Of a stretch of 6,372 nt of DNA, positions 1 through 5,073 are shown in pieces. Under the pieces are notes generated by a model that was not told the origin of the DNA, made no database searches, and saw only the letters and a list, made by a program, of their open reading frames with translations. Position 1 is the first letter of the stretch. The number at the start of each line of letters is the position of its first letter. Source of the stretch: Flavobacterium sp. (GTDB lineage: Bacteria > Bacteroidota > Bacteroidia > Flavobacteriales > Flavobacteriaceae). The stretch lies in contig JAAURU010000225.1 of the NCBI GenBank assembly GCA_012032075.1, positions 1 through 6,372 of the forward strand, read 5' to 3'. Position numbers and translations under genes: made by a program.

Positions 1-607
1 TTCCGTAGCTTGAAGTAAAAAAGAGCCTCCCCCAACCCCTCCAAAAGAGGGGGCTTCCTTTTTTGCGTAAATTCTGTTCTAATTTTGGTTTTATTTGTTG
101 TAAGTATTCCATCATTTCCATGAGTTGCCAGGGTTTGAGTTCTAATGTTCTTCCGTTTGTTTTTTTGCTTTGTGGGATGTGTATTTTGCCTTTGTAGAGT
201 TCTAAATGTTCTTCTTTTAGGTATTGTAATTCTTTGGTTTGTAAGCCTTGATAGACTAATAATCCTATAATAATTTTGTTTCTTTTTCTAAGCCCCATTG
301 CCCGTTGGGCATTTCCCCGAAGGGGAAAACTAATAGGATTTGTTTCGTAGCTATAGTATAAATCTTCTAGTTCATCAGCTGTTAATACTTGTCCGATTAC
401 TGTTTTTACTGTTCCTTTTATGTTGATGTTTGTTATTGGATTATCTGCTCTGTAGTTTTCTTCTTGTAGGTAATTGAAGTAGATTTTTAAGTTTCCAATA
501 TAGGTTTTTAGGGTTCTTATTTTGATGCCTGTTTTTTTGAGTGTTTCGACATATTTTAAAAAGGTTTTGTAGTCGATGTTTTCTTTTGTTGTACCAAAAT
601 TATTCAT
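1..607 (-). CDS. Second tyrosine recombinase-like protein, 3' end beyond the window, Arg-I replaced by Gln
   Basis: The frame opens at ATG 607-605 and stays open for 202 codons to the window edge, so the C-terminus is not seen. An N-terminal SAM-like core-binding domain spans about residues 10-65 (KTYIGNLKIYFNYL). A catalytic-domain start follows at about 75 (LTADELEDLY), and the first catalytic segment is at 115-130. There GLQTKEL stands where active members have GLRxxE, so catalytic Arg-I is Gln123. IHIPQSKKTNGRTLEL (142-157) is the beta-hairpin region. The start overlaps the stop of the upstream recombinase by 8 bp (ATGAATAA), which suggests translational coupling. Two low-complexity segments, 93-105 and 184-197, coincide with palindromic repeats in the DNA and interrupt the family pattern. 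Paired recombinases with one degenerate partner occur in Bacteroidota mobile elements. It is probably an accessory or DNA-binding partner rather than a catalyst. The C-terminal HxxR and Tyr cannot be checked here. Confidence 0.8.
   Translation of the reverse strand, partial: MNNFGTTKENIDYKTFLKYVETLKKTGIKIRTLKTYIGNLKIYFNYLQEENYRADNPITNINIKGTVKTVIGQVLTADELEDLYYSYETNPISFPLRGNAQRAMGLRKRNKIIIGLLVYQGLQTKELQYLKEEHLELYKGKIHIPQSKKTNGRTLELKPWQLMEMMEYLQQIKPKLEQNLRKKGSPLFWRGWGRLFFTSSYG
20..60. repeat. Imperfect palindromic repeat inside the second recombinase gene
   Basis: A perfect inner stem, CCCCTC (36-41) with GAGGGG (47-52), sits inside a longer imperfect inverted repeat flanked by an A-run and a T-run (about 16-20 and 59-64). 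On the minus strand it is read in frame as GSPLFWRGWGRLFF. Similar GC-rich repeats are, from general knowledge, dispersed in Bacteroidota genomes. Here the repeat appears to be inserted between a normal recombinase segment ending LEQNLRKK and one resuming at LFFTSSYG. Confidence 0.6.
300..328. repeat. Double-hairpin repeat inserted in frame in the second recombinase gene
   Basis: Two adjacent perfect inverted repeats are separated by one base: GCCC-GTT-GGGC (300-310) and TTTCCCC-GAA-GGGGAAA (312-328). On the minus strand they encode SFPLRGNAQRA, between the start of the catalytic domain (LTADELEDLYYSYETN) and the helix leading to the first catalytic motif (RKRNKIIIGLL). The GC content is far above that of the surrounding gene, and the reading frame is preserved. 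Confidence 0.7.
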
Positions 608-1634
608 CCATATATTTAGGCGTTCGGTAGCCTTTTGGAATGTTGGGATACTCCTCTTGCTGTAACCGTTTTTCTCTAAGTAAGTTGTGAAGCTGTTCAT
701 CGTTATTTTGTTTTGCTTTGTGTTCTAATAAATGAGTGTAAATTTGTGTGCTTTCTAGCGAACTATGTCCTAAAAACTGACTGATGGTTTCCATGTTTGC
801 TCCTTTTTCGAGTAAGTGTGTTGCGATGGAATGACGTAAAATGTGTGGTGTGATATTTTTAGTAATTAGTGATTGGTTATTAGTGATTAGTGTTATTTGC
901 GTAAGCCTATTGGATAAACTTTGTCCTTGTAGTGGTTTTCCTCTGTAATTAATAAGTAAATATTCTGTGTCTTTATAATGATAAAATAAAGGTCTATAAT
1001 CGTAAATGTATTCTTCTATTATCTTTAAATTGTAGTCGTTTATGGGAACAAAACGCTCTTTATAATTCTTTCCTTTTCTTACGTGGATTCGCTCTTTATC
1101 AAATACTATGTCTTTGATTTTTAGGTTCACTACTTCGTTTCTTCTTAAACCACAACTGTATAATAATACTAAAATTACTTTGTCTCTTTTTCTGATTCTT
1201 TCTTGTTCGTTGCTGTACTCTGTGGCTTTAAATAATTGTTTGATTTCTTCTTGCGATAGTATTTGCAGGCTGTCTCTTTGGTTTTGTTCTTCTCGTTTTA
1301 GATGTATGTTGATGCCTTTATGATTGTGTTCTTTTAGATACTCGTTAAACTTTAATAGTGCTTGCTGGTGTTTGTTTAGATAGGCTTTGCTTAATGCTCC
1401 TTCTCTTGTTTGGTTTTCTCTTGTTTTTAAGTAGTTGTAATAGTCTTTTATTGTTTGAGTGGTGATGTTGTTGATTTGATTGATATTTTCGTTTTCTAGA
1501 TAATTAAAAAACTCTTTGAGGTGATTGGGTAAATTGTAAATCGTGGTTTCTGCAAAGCCTAGTATATCTAACCACGACTTAAAATCTTTTAGTAATTCAC
1601 GGTAACTTTCGTTTTGTAATGGTAGTTGTTTCAT
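600..1634 (-). CDS. Tyrosine recombinase/integrase (XerC/D-like), catalytically complete
   Basis: This 344-residue protein cuts and rejoins DNA through a covalent 3'-phosphotyrosine intermediate and probably integrates or excises the element. The N-terminal SAM-like core-binding domain covers about residues 12-110. The catalytic domain covers about 125-310. All expected residues are present: Arg164 (CGLRRNEV), Lys187 in the beta-hairpin (VRKGKNYKERFVPI), His264 and Arg267 (HILRH), His290 (FLGH) and the nucleophile Tyr299 (IYTHL). Residues 249-258 (LITNNQSLIT) are encoded by a short DNA repeat and are an in-frame insertion just before the HxxR helix. The C-terminal tail after about 310 is hydrophilic. 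The gene follows the ATPase gene after a 48-bp gap and overlaps the second recombinase by 8 bp, so all three are probably co-transcribed. The start at 1634 gives the expected N-terminal length. It could equally serve a plasmid, an integrative element or an integron-like locus. Confidence 0.95.
   Translation of the reverse strand: MKQLPLQNESYRELLKDFKSWLDILGFAETTIYNLPNHLKEFFNYLENENINQINNITTQTIKDYYNYLKTRENQTREGALSKAYLNKHQQALLKFNEYLKEHNHKGINIHLKREEQNQRDSLQILSQEEIKQLFKATEYSNEQERIRKRDKVILVLLYSCGLRRNEVVNLKIKDIVFDKERIHVRKGKNYKERFVPINDYNLKIIEEYIYDYRPLFYHYKDTEYLLINYRGKPLQGQSLSNRLTQITLITNNQSLITKNITPHILRHSIATHLLEKGANMETISQFLGHSSLESTQIYTHLLEHKAKQNNDEQLHNLLREKRLQQEEYPNIPKGYRTPKYMDE
864..892. repeat. Short direct repeat inserted in frame in the integrase gene
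   Basis: TTAGTGATT occurs at 866-874 and again at 880-888, a 14-bp period, with a further partial TTAGTG at the end. On the minus strand it reads as LITNNQSLIT (residues 249-258). In XerC/D-like proteins this position is a short linker before ITPHxLRHS, so the segment looks like an inserted minisatellite that kept the frame. Confidence 0.6.
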
Positions 1635-1682
1635 TTTTTATTTTAGTATGTGTTTTATTTTTCATTTTTTGTATTTACCTAT

Positions 1683-3304
1683 TTAAGTAGTTGATTTTGT
1701 TTTCTTTATGCGTTCCGTTTTAGTAGTGAAACTTTGTTGAACCGTGGAACAGTTGATTTGTGTTATACATTCTTGTAATGCTCCTTCTATTTGCTCTTCT
1801 AATTCCTTGTATTCATTAGGGTTTGTGATTTCATAGTATTGTGTAGTATCTCCTTTTTTCTTTATTTTTTTTAAGTAATTATTTTCTAGTAATTGTTGGT
1901 GGTATCTCCATTGTGTGGTTTTAGTTAACCTTAATTTTCTTCTAACTTCATAGGCTGTAAATGTTGTTTGATTTTGTACTTCTAAATAGATTTTTAAGTT
2001 TTCTAAATAATTTCTTGATGCTCCAGTAATTGTATCACTTTTTCGTAACAACACTTCTTTTATAAGTTCATTTGCTTCTTGTATGTCTTCTATACTGGTT
2101 TCTATGTATTCTTCTCCTGTTTCTTTGTCGATGTGGTGGAACTTTTGATATTGTTTGTAAAAGGTAATTACTTCTATAAATTGTAAATAGTGCGCGTTTG
2201 TTCTTCTTGGTTTAAATACGCTGTTTGGTAAGGTGAGATATTCTGCAAAAGGATTTTTAACGGTTATGGTTTTTAAAAGTCGTTGACAATTTTGTAATAA
2301 ACCTTTGGCTTGGTGCTCTTCTTCGTGGTTGATTTTTCCTGCTGATAATTGCCTTTGATAGAACATTATTTTTTCATCTTGGATTTCGCTTTCATCAATG
2401 TATAAAAGAAAACTTCTATTTGAATTATCCTCATAAATACTTTCTTGAGTAGTACAACCGCTTACACTTACTGGACCTTCAACGGTTAAATGGATTGTTT
2501 TTGTTGTTCCTTTTTTGTCTTTGTGCGCTACTGTTTTTGTGATTCTTTTTTGCTTTGTAGTTCTCGAAGTGGATAAAGTACACTTTCTGCTCCGTCCAGG
2601 TCTTCTATTAAAATGAGTTTGTTTTGTAGTTCGGTTCTGTTGAAGTAGTAAAAAGCGTTTGAAGAGAGTACGGTCATTTCTATTTTGTCTTCTTCAGGGA
2701 TGAGTTCTGATACTTTTGATTGTAGGTGTGTTTTTCCTGCTCCGCTACTTCCTAGACTAATACAATGTAACGGATTGTTGGTTTTTCTACTGGTAAAAAT
2801 TAAATACATTAACAGCCTGTTGACTTCTTCTCCTATTACGCCCGATTTTCCTATTAGTTCTTGTGTTCTATTTATTAAATCATCTTGACTTAAAAAGTGT
2901 TTGGCTGCTGCAATCTCGTTTTCTGTAAGTTCTTTTTTCTTTGCTCTTTGTTCTTTGTTCTCTTTCTCTACTTCTTGTAATCGATAGTTTTCTAGTTCAT
3001 TGGTTAAGCTGTCTAAATCTCTTCTTACTATGGTTGTACCAACTTCTAAACGCTCGGCTACTTTTCTGGTTAGCTTTTCTATACTGGTATCGTTGTATAA
3101 ATCGATGTTTTGTCGTAAAGTTGACCCAGTTGTTTGATTGGAAGAGTTTCCCGCCTTCGCGGGAATGAGTTTGTTTATTCCAAGTGTTACTCGTAACGCT
3201 TCTAAATTGTTAAACCTGATACCGCCTAAAATCGAGATTTTGAGGTATTTTGTTTCGTAGATGTAGTTGTTGGGATTTTGGGTGTTGAGTGTTGATTTTT
3301 CCAT
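1683..3304 (-). pseudogene. Mobile-element P-loop ATPase (helicase/primase-like), split by a -1 frameshift
   Basis: Two minus-strand frames, 3304-2528 and about 2550-1683, encode one protein. Adding one A to the A6 run at 2546-2551 joins them as LQSKKRITKTVAHKDKKG and gives an exact 540-codon gene. From the start at 3304, residues 23-110 form a conserved N-terminal region (ISILGGIRFNNLEALRV, then LRQNIDLYND). A charged segment follows at 110-130. Walker A is GSSGAGKT at 185-192 and Walker B is LILIED at 230-235. The second half holds the rest of the ATPase core (SFLLYIDESEIQDEKIMFYQRQLSAGKI, written here in part) and a C-terminal winged-helix-like segment (FTAYEVRRKLRLTK ... YYEI). Such proteins sit beside primase or integrase genes in Bacteroidota mobile elements; a replication or DNA-unwinding role is inferred. 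ATG 3304 is preferred over the in-frame ATG at 3358, which lies upstream of the promoter -7 element. As written the protein stops after 258 residues, past Walker B. Sequencing error is possible. Confidence 0.8.
3148..3165. repeat. REP-like palindrome inserted in frame in the ATPase gene
   Basis: TTCCCGC-CTTC-GCGGGAA is a perfect 7-bp stem with a 4-base loop. On the minus strand it reads as IPAKAGN (residues 47-53 of the ATPase), between two segments that look continuous in relatives (LRVTLGINK and TLRQNIDLY). It is GC-rich in an AT-rich gene. Palindromes with TTCCCGC arms are a common dispersed repeat type in many bacteria. Confidence 0.65.
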
Positions 3305-3326
3305 AATGTGATTATTTAGAACACAA

Positions 3327-3358
3327 CAAAGATATATAAAAGTTCTTTTTAAGAACAA
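3327..3358 (-). promoter_or_regulatory. Bacteroidota-type promoter of the ATPase/integrase block
   Basis: On the minus strand TATCTTTG (3334-3327) matches the -7 consensus TAnnTTTG. A -33 TTG (3358-3356) lies 21 bp upstream, within the usual range. Transcription would start near 3320 and give a leader of about 15-20 bases before ATG 3304. This is why the ATG at 3358 was rejected as the gene start. Confidence 0.7.
3342..3356. promoter_or_regulatory. Perfect palindromic operator, probable binding site of the XRE regulator
   Basis: GTTCTT-TTT-AAGAAC is a perfect 6+3+6 palindrome. It lies between the -33 and -7 elements of the leftward promoter and touches the -33 TTG, where a bound repressor would exclude RNA polymerase. 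A related, degenerate copy (GTTCTTTTTTAATAC, 3395-3409) overlaps the -7 element of the divergent regulator gene. That the XRE protein binds here is inferred from position and symmetry. Confidence 0.65.
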
Positions 3359-3394
3359 TAAATATTTCTAAAATAAATCAAAATATAATTATCT

Positions 3395-3414
3395 GTTCTT
3401 TTTTAATACATTTG
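3395..3414 (+). promoter_or_regulatory. Probable promoter -7 element of the regulator gene with overlapping operator half-site
   Basis: TACATTTG (3407-3414) matches TAnnTTTG and lies 18 bases before the regulator's ATG. No good -33 TTG is seen at the right distance, so the promoter may be weak. The left arm GTTCTT (3395-3400) and the following T-run repeat the arm and spacer of the palindrome at 3342-3356. This suggests lower-affinity autoregulation. Confidence 0.5.
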
Positions 3415-3432
3415 TAGCTCAATATTCAATAT

Positions 3433-3801
3433 ATGAAGTTCGGAGATAATTTAAAAAAATTAAGAGAGAATAGAGGACTAACCCAACAACAAATGGCTGA
3501 TTTAATCCACACACATCGTTCTGGTTACTCTAAAATAGAAAACAATCAACAAGATATTTCTATTGAAGCTTTAATTCTTCTTTCTAAACATTTTAACATG
3601 TCTTTAGATGACATTGTTTCTTTTGACGATAGTAAAATACCTAATGAAATTTCGTTAGAAGACAAAGCCACATTAGAACAACTCCAACTTATTAATGAAC
3701 TTGATTTAGAAGAAAAAACCATACTTCTTAAGCTTATTGAAACCTTTGTCTCTAAAAAACGATTTAAAGATTATCTGCAAAACAATATAGCTACGCTATA
3801 A
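3433..3801 (+). CDS. XRE/Cro-CI family transcriptional regulator
   Basis: This is a 122-residue protein with an N-terminal HTH_3 domain at about residues 5-62. Helices 2 and 3 read LTQQQMADLIHTHRSGYSKI (16-35), followed by the family's IENNQQDIS turn and a last helix ending SLDDIV. The C-terminal 60 residues are helical and charged (LEQLQLINELDLEEKTILLKL) and probably dimerise. No peptidase or inducer domain is present. It is transcribed away from the ATPase/recombinase block, and the space between them holds a palindromic operator, so it probably represses the block and itself. The last residues, IATL and the stop, are encoded by the palindrome TATAGC-TAC-GCTATA of the downstream repeat module. 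The native C-terminus may therefore have been replaced or extended by that repeat. Confidence 0.9.
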   Translation: MKFGDNLKKLRENRGLTQQQMADLIHTHRSGYSKIENNQQDISIEALILLSKHFNMSLDDIVSFDDSKIPNEISLEDKATLEQLQLINELDLEEKTILLKLIETFVSKKRFKDYLQNNIATL

Positions 3802-3911
3802 AAACAACAAAAGCCACAGTGGTGTGGCTTTGTCTTTTTATATTATGCTACGAGGTCATGAGACCATCGCAGAGCGTGTGCGCTTTAATTAGAACTCTTC
3901 GGAGAGCTGGG
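3783..3911. repeat. Repeat module, copy A
   Basis: From left to right the module contains TATAGC-TAC-GCTATA (3786-3800), a terminator hairpin (3810-3831), and a second hairpin bounded by GCT and AGC (3847-3875; GGTC-ATGA-GACC core with one bulged A). It then has the spacer GCAGAGCGTGTGCG and a small hairpin, CTCT-TCGG-AGAG (3895-3906), ending in CTGGG. From 3847 on it matches copy B almost base for base over about 65 bases. The order of parts agrees with copy C. It overlaps the end of the regulator gene and the end of the IS1634 remnant. Confidence 0.75.
3810..3831. terminator. Bidirectional intrinsic terminator
   Basis: AAAGCCAC (3810-3817) pairs with GTGGCTTT (3824-3831) around a 6-base loop. 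A T-rich tail (TGTCTTTTTA) follows on the plus strand. On the minus strand the tail is TTGTTGTTTTT. It ends the regulator transcript and any leftward transcript from the IS remnant. Confidence 0.75.
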
Positions 3912-4050
3912 CTTCAACGACAAATTTTTCAATTTCTGAAGAATCATTACTACTGCCAATGGTTTTTAGTAATTTATACTTGCCCGAACTCTTATCAATA
4001 ACTTGAACACTAACAACTCCACTTTTATTTTTCTTCTGTCTAACAAACAT
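3889..4050 (-). pseudogene. IS1634-type transposase remnant (N-terminal about 46 residues)
   Basis: From ATG 4050 the frame reads MFVRQKKNKSGVVSVQVIDK and continues through GKYKLLKTIGSSNDSSEIEKFVVEA. This is the conserved start of IS1634/IS4-group DDE transposases, which are normally around 500 residues or longer. After about 46 residues it runs into repeat module A, which supplies QLSEEF and the stop. The catalytic domain is absent, so it cannot be an active transposase. An ATG at 4071 in the same frame is upstream of the promoter -7 element and was not used. The fusion to the repeat probably reflects deletion or recombination after insertion. Confidence 0.7.
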
Positions 4051-4054
4051 GAAA

Positions 4055-4085
4055 CAAAAGTAAAAAAACACCCTGGGGCACCCAA
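4055..4085 (-). promoter_or_regulatory. Intact promoter of the IS1634 remnant
   Basis: On the minus strand TACTTTTG (4062-4055) matches TAnnTTTG, with TTG (4085-4083) 20 bp upstream. The -7 element ends 4 bases before ATG 4050, so the transcript would be leaderless or nearly so. The GGGTGCCCC segment between the two elements may be part of the IS terminal repeat, but no opposite end is present to confirm it. Confidence 0.5.
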
Positions 4086-4182
4086 AACCATAATAACTTA
4101 AATTATAAATATATAATAATCAGTATTTTAATTAAAATAAAGTCAAAAATTAAAGAAAAGTGCGGAAGTCAGGAAAAACAAC

Positions 4183-4209
4183 AAAAGCAACTCTTTTAAA
4201 GTTGCTTTT
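4183..4209. terminator. Intrinsic terminator of repeat module C
   Basis: AAAAGCAACT (4183-4192) pairs with AGTTGCTTTT (4200-4209) around a 7-base loop. T-rich tails lie on both sides (GTTTTTATT on plus, GTTGTTTTT on minus), so it can act in both directions. The stem sequence is the same as in the terminator at 4556-4583. Confidence 0.75.
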
Positions 4210-4286
4210 GTTTTTATTAATATAGCTCAAAGTGAGGACACTTTGCGCAGCACGTAACGTTTTTAATGAACGCTTAGCTCAGCTGG
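4183..4286. repeat. Repeat module, copy C (diverged, with covarying hairpin)
   Basis: The order is as in copies A and B: terminator, then a hairpin bounded by GCT and AGC (4225-4251), then a T/A-rich spacer and a short end. The hairpin is CAAAGTG-AGGA-CACTTTG. Its arms differ from copy B (CGAGGTC-AGGA-GACCTCG), but pairing is complete and the AGGA loop is kept. The end, CTTAGCTCAGCTGG (4273-4286), recurs exactly at 4664-4677 beside copy B. The palindrome TATAGC-TAC-GCTATA is not present before this copy's terminator. Confidence 0.6.
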
Positions 4287-4530
4287 GAAGCAAACTTATA
4301 AGTAGGGTTTTGCTGTTGTTAACAGAGAAACGCCATTTATAAATACCTATAAATTTGCATCATAAATTTAACATTTTTTAGTTGTTTTTTATCATAGAAT
4401 GCGGGAGCGGGTGCATTTCATAAAACAATTTCCTTATCATATTCACTACTATATTGACCACAACAAAAAACAAATTATTATCATAGCTATTGAGTTCTCT
4501 AAAAGAGAAAATCTCGATTTTTCTAATAGA
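4287..4530. other. AT-rich stretch without a convincing gene
   Basis: About 240 bases between modules C and B. A minus-strand frame ending at 4378 gives a hydrophobic, low-complexity peptide that begins inside module B; it resembles no family I recognise and looks like chance or a relic. A small inverted repeat, CTGTT-GTT-AACAG, lies at about 4310-4324. The GC-rich patch GCGGGAGCGGGTGC (about 4400-4414) stands out from its surroundings. By position it may be what is left of a former cassette gene. Confidence 0.4.
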
Positions 4531-4677
4531 TAATATAGCTACGCTATAAAAAAACAAAAGCAACTCTTTTAAAAGTTGCTTTTTGCTTATTATTGTGCTA
4601 CGAGGTCAGGAGACCTCGCAGAGCGTGTGCGTTTTATTTAGAACTCTTCGGAGAGCTGGGGCACTTAGCTCAGCTGG
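4531..4677. repeat. Repeat module, copy B
   Basis: It contains TATAGC-TAC-GCTATA (4534-4548), a terminator (4556-4583), the hairpin GCT-A-CGAGGTC-AGGA-GACCTCG-CAG-AGC (4597-4624), GCGTGTGCG, CTCT-TCGG-AGAG (4644-4655), and finally the tRNA-D-arm-like CTTAGCTCAGCTGG (4664-4677). It is close to copy A over most of its length and shares the last 14 bases with copy C. It supplies the last codons (QLS) and stop of the putative immunity gene. Confidence 0.75.
4556..4583 (-). terminator. Intrinsic terminator of the toxin/immunity transcript
   Basis: AAAAGCAACT (4556-4565) pairs with AGTTGCTTTT (4574-4583) around an 8-base loop. On the minus strand it is followed by GTTTTTTTATAG, a strong U-tract. 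It lies about 80 bases after the stop of the putative immunity gene. Confidence 0.75.
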
Positions 4678-5072
4678 TTAATGACTCTTTTTAAATCAAT
4701 AAATGCTGCTTCTTCATAAACTTCTTTTCTATTATTTTCTAATTCATTTATTAATTGATTACCCAAATCAATAATTTCTTGATATAAATCATCCATCCCC
4801 TTTCTAAGTTCATATGATTTGTATTTTATAACAATGCTATTTTTTTTTCTTTCTAAAAAAACAATCTGACCATTGTCACTAAGTATCCATTTAAAGTTCT
4901 TTATCTTATCGTTTTTTAAACTTATTACTCCTTCTAACAAATCACACAATGAGATTGTTAAAATACAATAACTATCATTAACAATAATTATTTCATCAAT
5001 TTTAAACCATCCTAAAGAAAGAGATGAATCACTTGTAGTCAAATCATCAGTGTTAATAAAAAAATATTCCAT
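4665..5072 (-). CDS. Putative immunity protein of the RHS toxin
   Basis: This 135-residue protein is acidic and has no signal peptide or membrane segment, as expected for a cytoplasmic inhibitor. I recognise no named family. The N-terminal two thirds alternate short hydrophobic strands (IDEIIIVNDSYCILTISL, FKWILSDNGQIVFLERK, SIVIKYKSYEL), suggesting a beta-rich fold. A helical tail follows (MDDLYQEIIDLGNQLINEL). Its ATG is one base after the stop of the RHS toxin frame (TAAaATG), the usual toxin-then-immunity order with coupled translation. A role in neutralising that toxin is inferred from this arrangement alone. The last residues (QLS) and the stop fall in the repeat CTTAGCTCAGCTGG, so the 3' end may have been altered by recombination with the module. 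Confidence 0.75.
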   Translation of the reverse strand: MEYFFINTDDLTTSDSSLSLGWFKIDEIIIVNDSYCILTISLCDLLEGVISLKNDKIKNFKWILSDNGQIVFLERKKNSIVIKYKSYELRKGMDDLYQEIIDLGNQLINELENNRKEVYEEAAFIDLKRVINQLS

Positions 5073-5073
5073 T

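Noticed and set aside
1..1634. RIT element (three tandem tyrosine recombinases)
   Set aside because: Only two recombinases are visible, and they follow an ATPase gene with an XRE switch, which is not the RIT layout. A third gene beyond the left edge cannot be excluded.
2528..2560. Programmed -1 ribosomal frameshifting in the ATPase gene
   Set aside because: The A6 run is not in X-XXY-YYZ register in the zero frame, and I noticed no obvious stimulatory hairpin after it. A simple one-base deletion explains the break.
3305..3358. Upstream ATG at 3358 as the start of the ATPase
   Set aside because: It lies at the -33 position of the promoter, and the extra residues (MFLKRTFIYLCC) are encoded by the operator and promoter. 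ATG 3304 is preferred.
4266..4340. Possible tRNA gene beginning GAACGCTTAGCTC
   Set aside because: Only the D-arm-like part fits. No anticodon stem, T-arm (GGTTCGAATCC type) or matching acceptor end follows.
4378..4563. 61-residue minus-strand open frame
   Set aside because: It starts inside repeat module B and terminator DNA, is low in complexity and matches no family I know. It is treated as chance or a relic.
3783..4677. CRISPR array or integron attC sites
   Set aside because: The repeats are about 100-130 bases long, only three, unequally spaced and diverged. No spacers of uniform length are present, and the attC core motifs were not found at matching ends.
4658..4735. Possible tRNA gene beginning GGGCACTTAGCTCAGCTGG
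   Set aside because: The match ends after the D-loop. The following sequence is the 3' part of the putative immunity gene and lacks the other arms.
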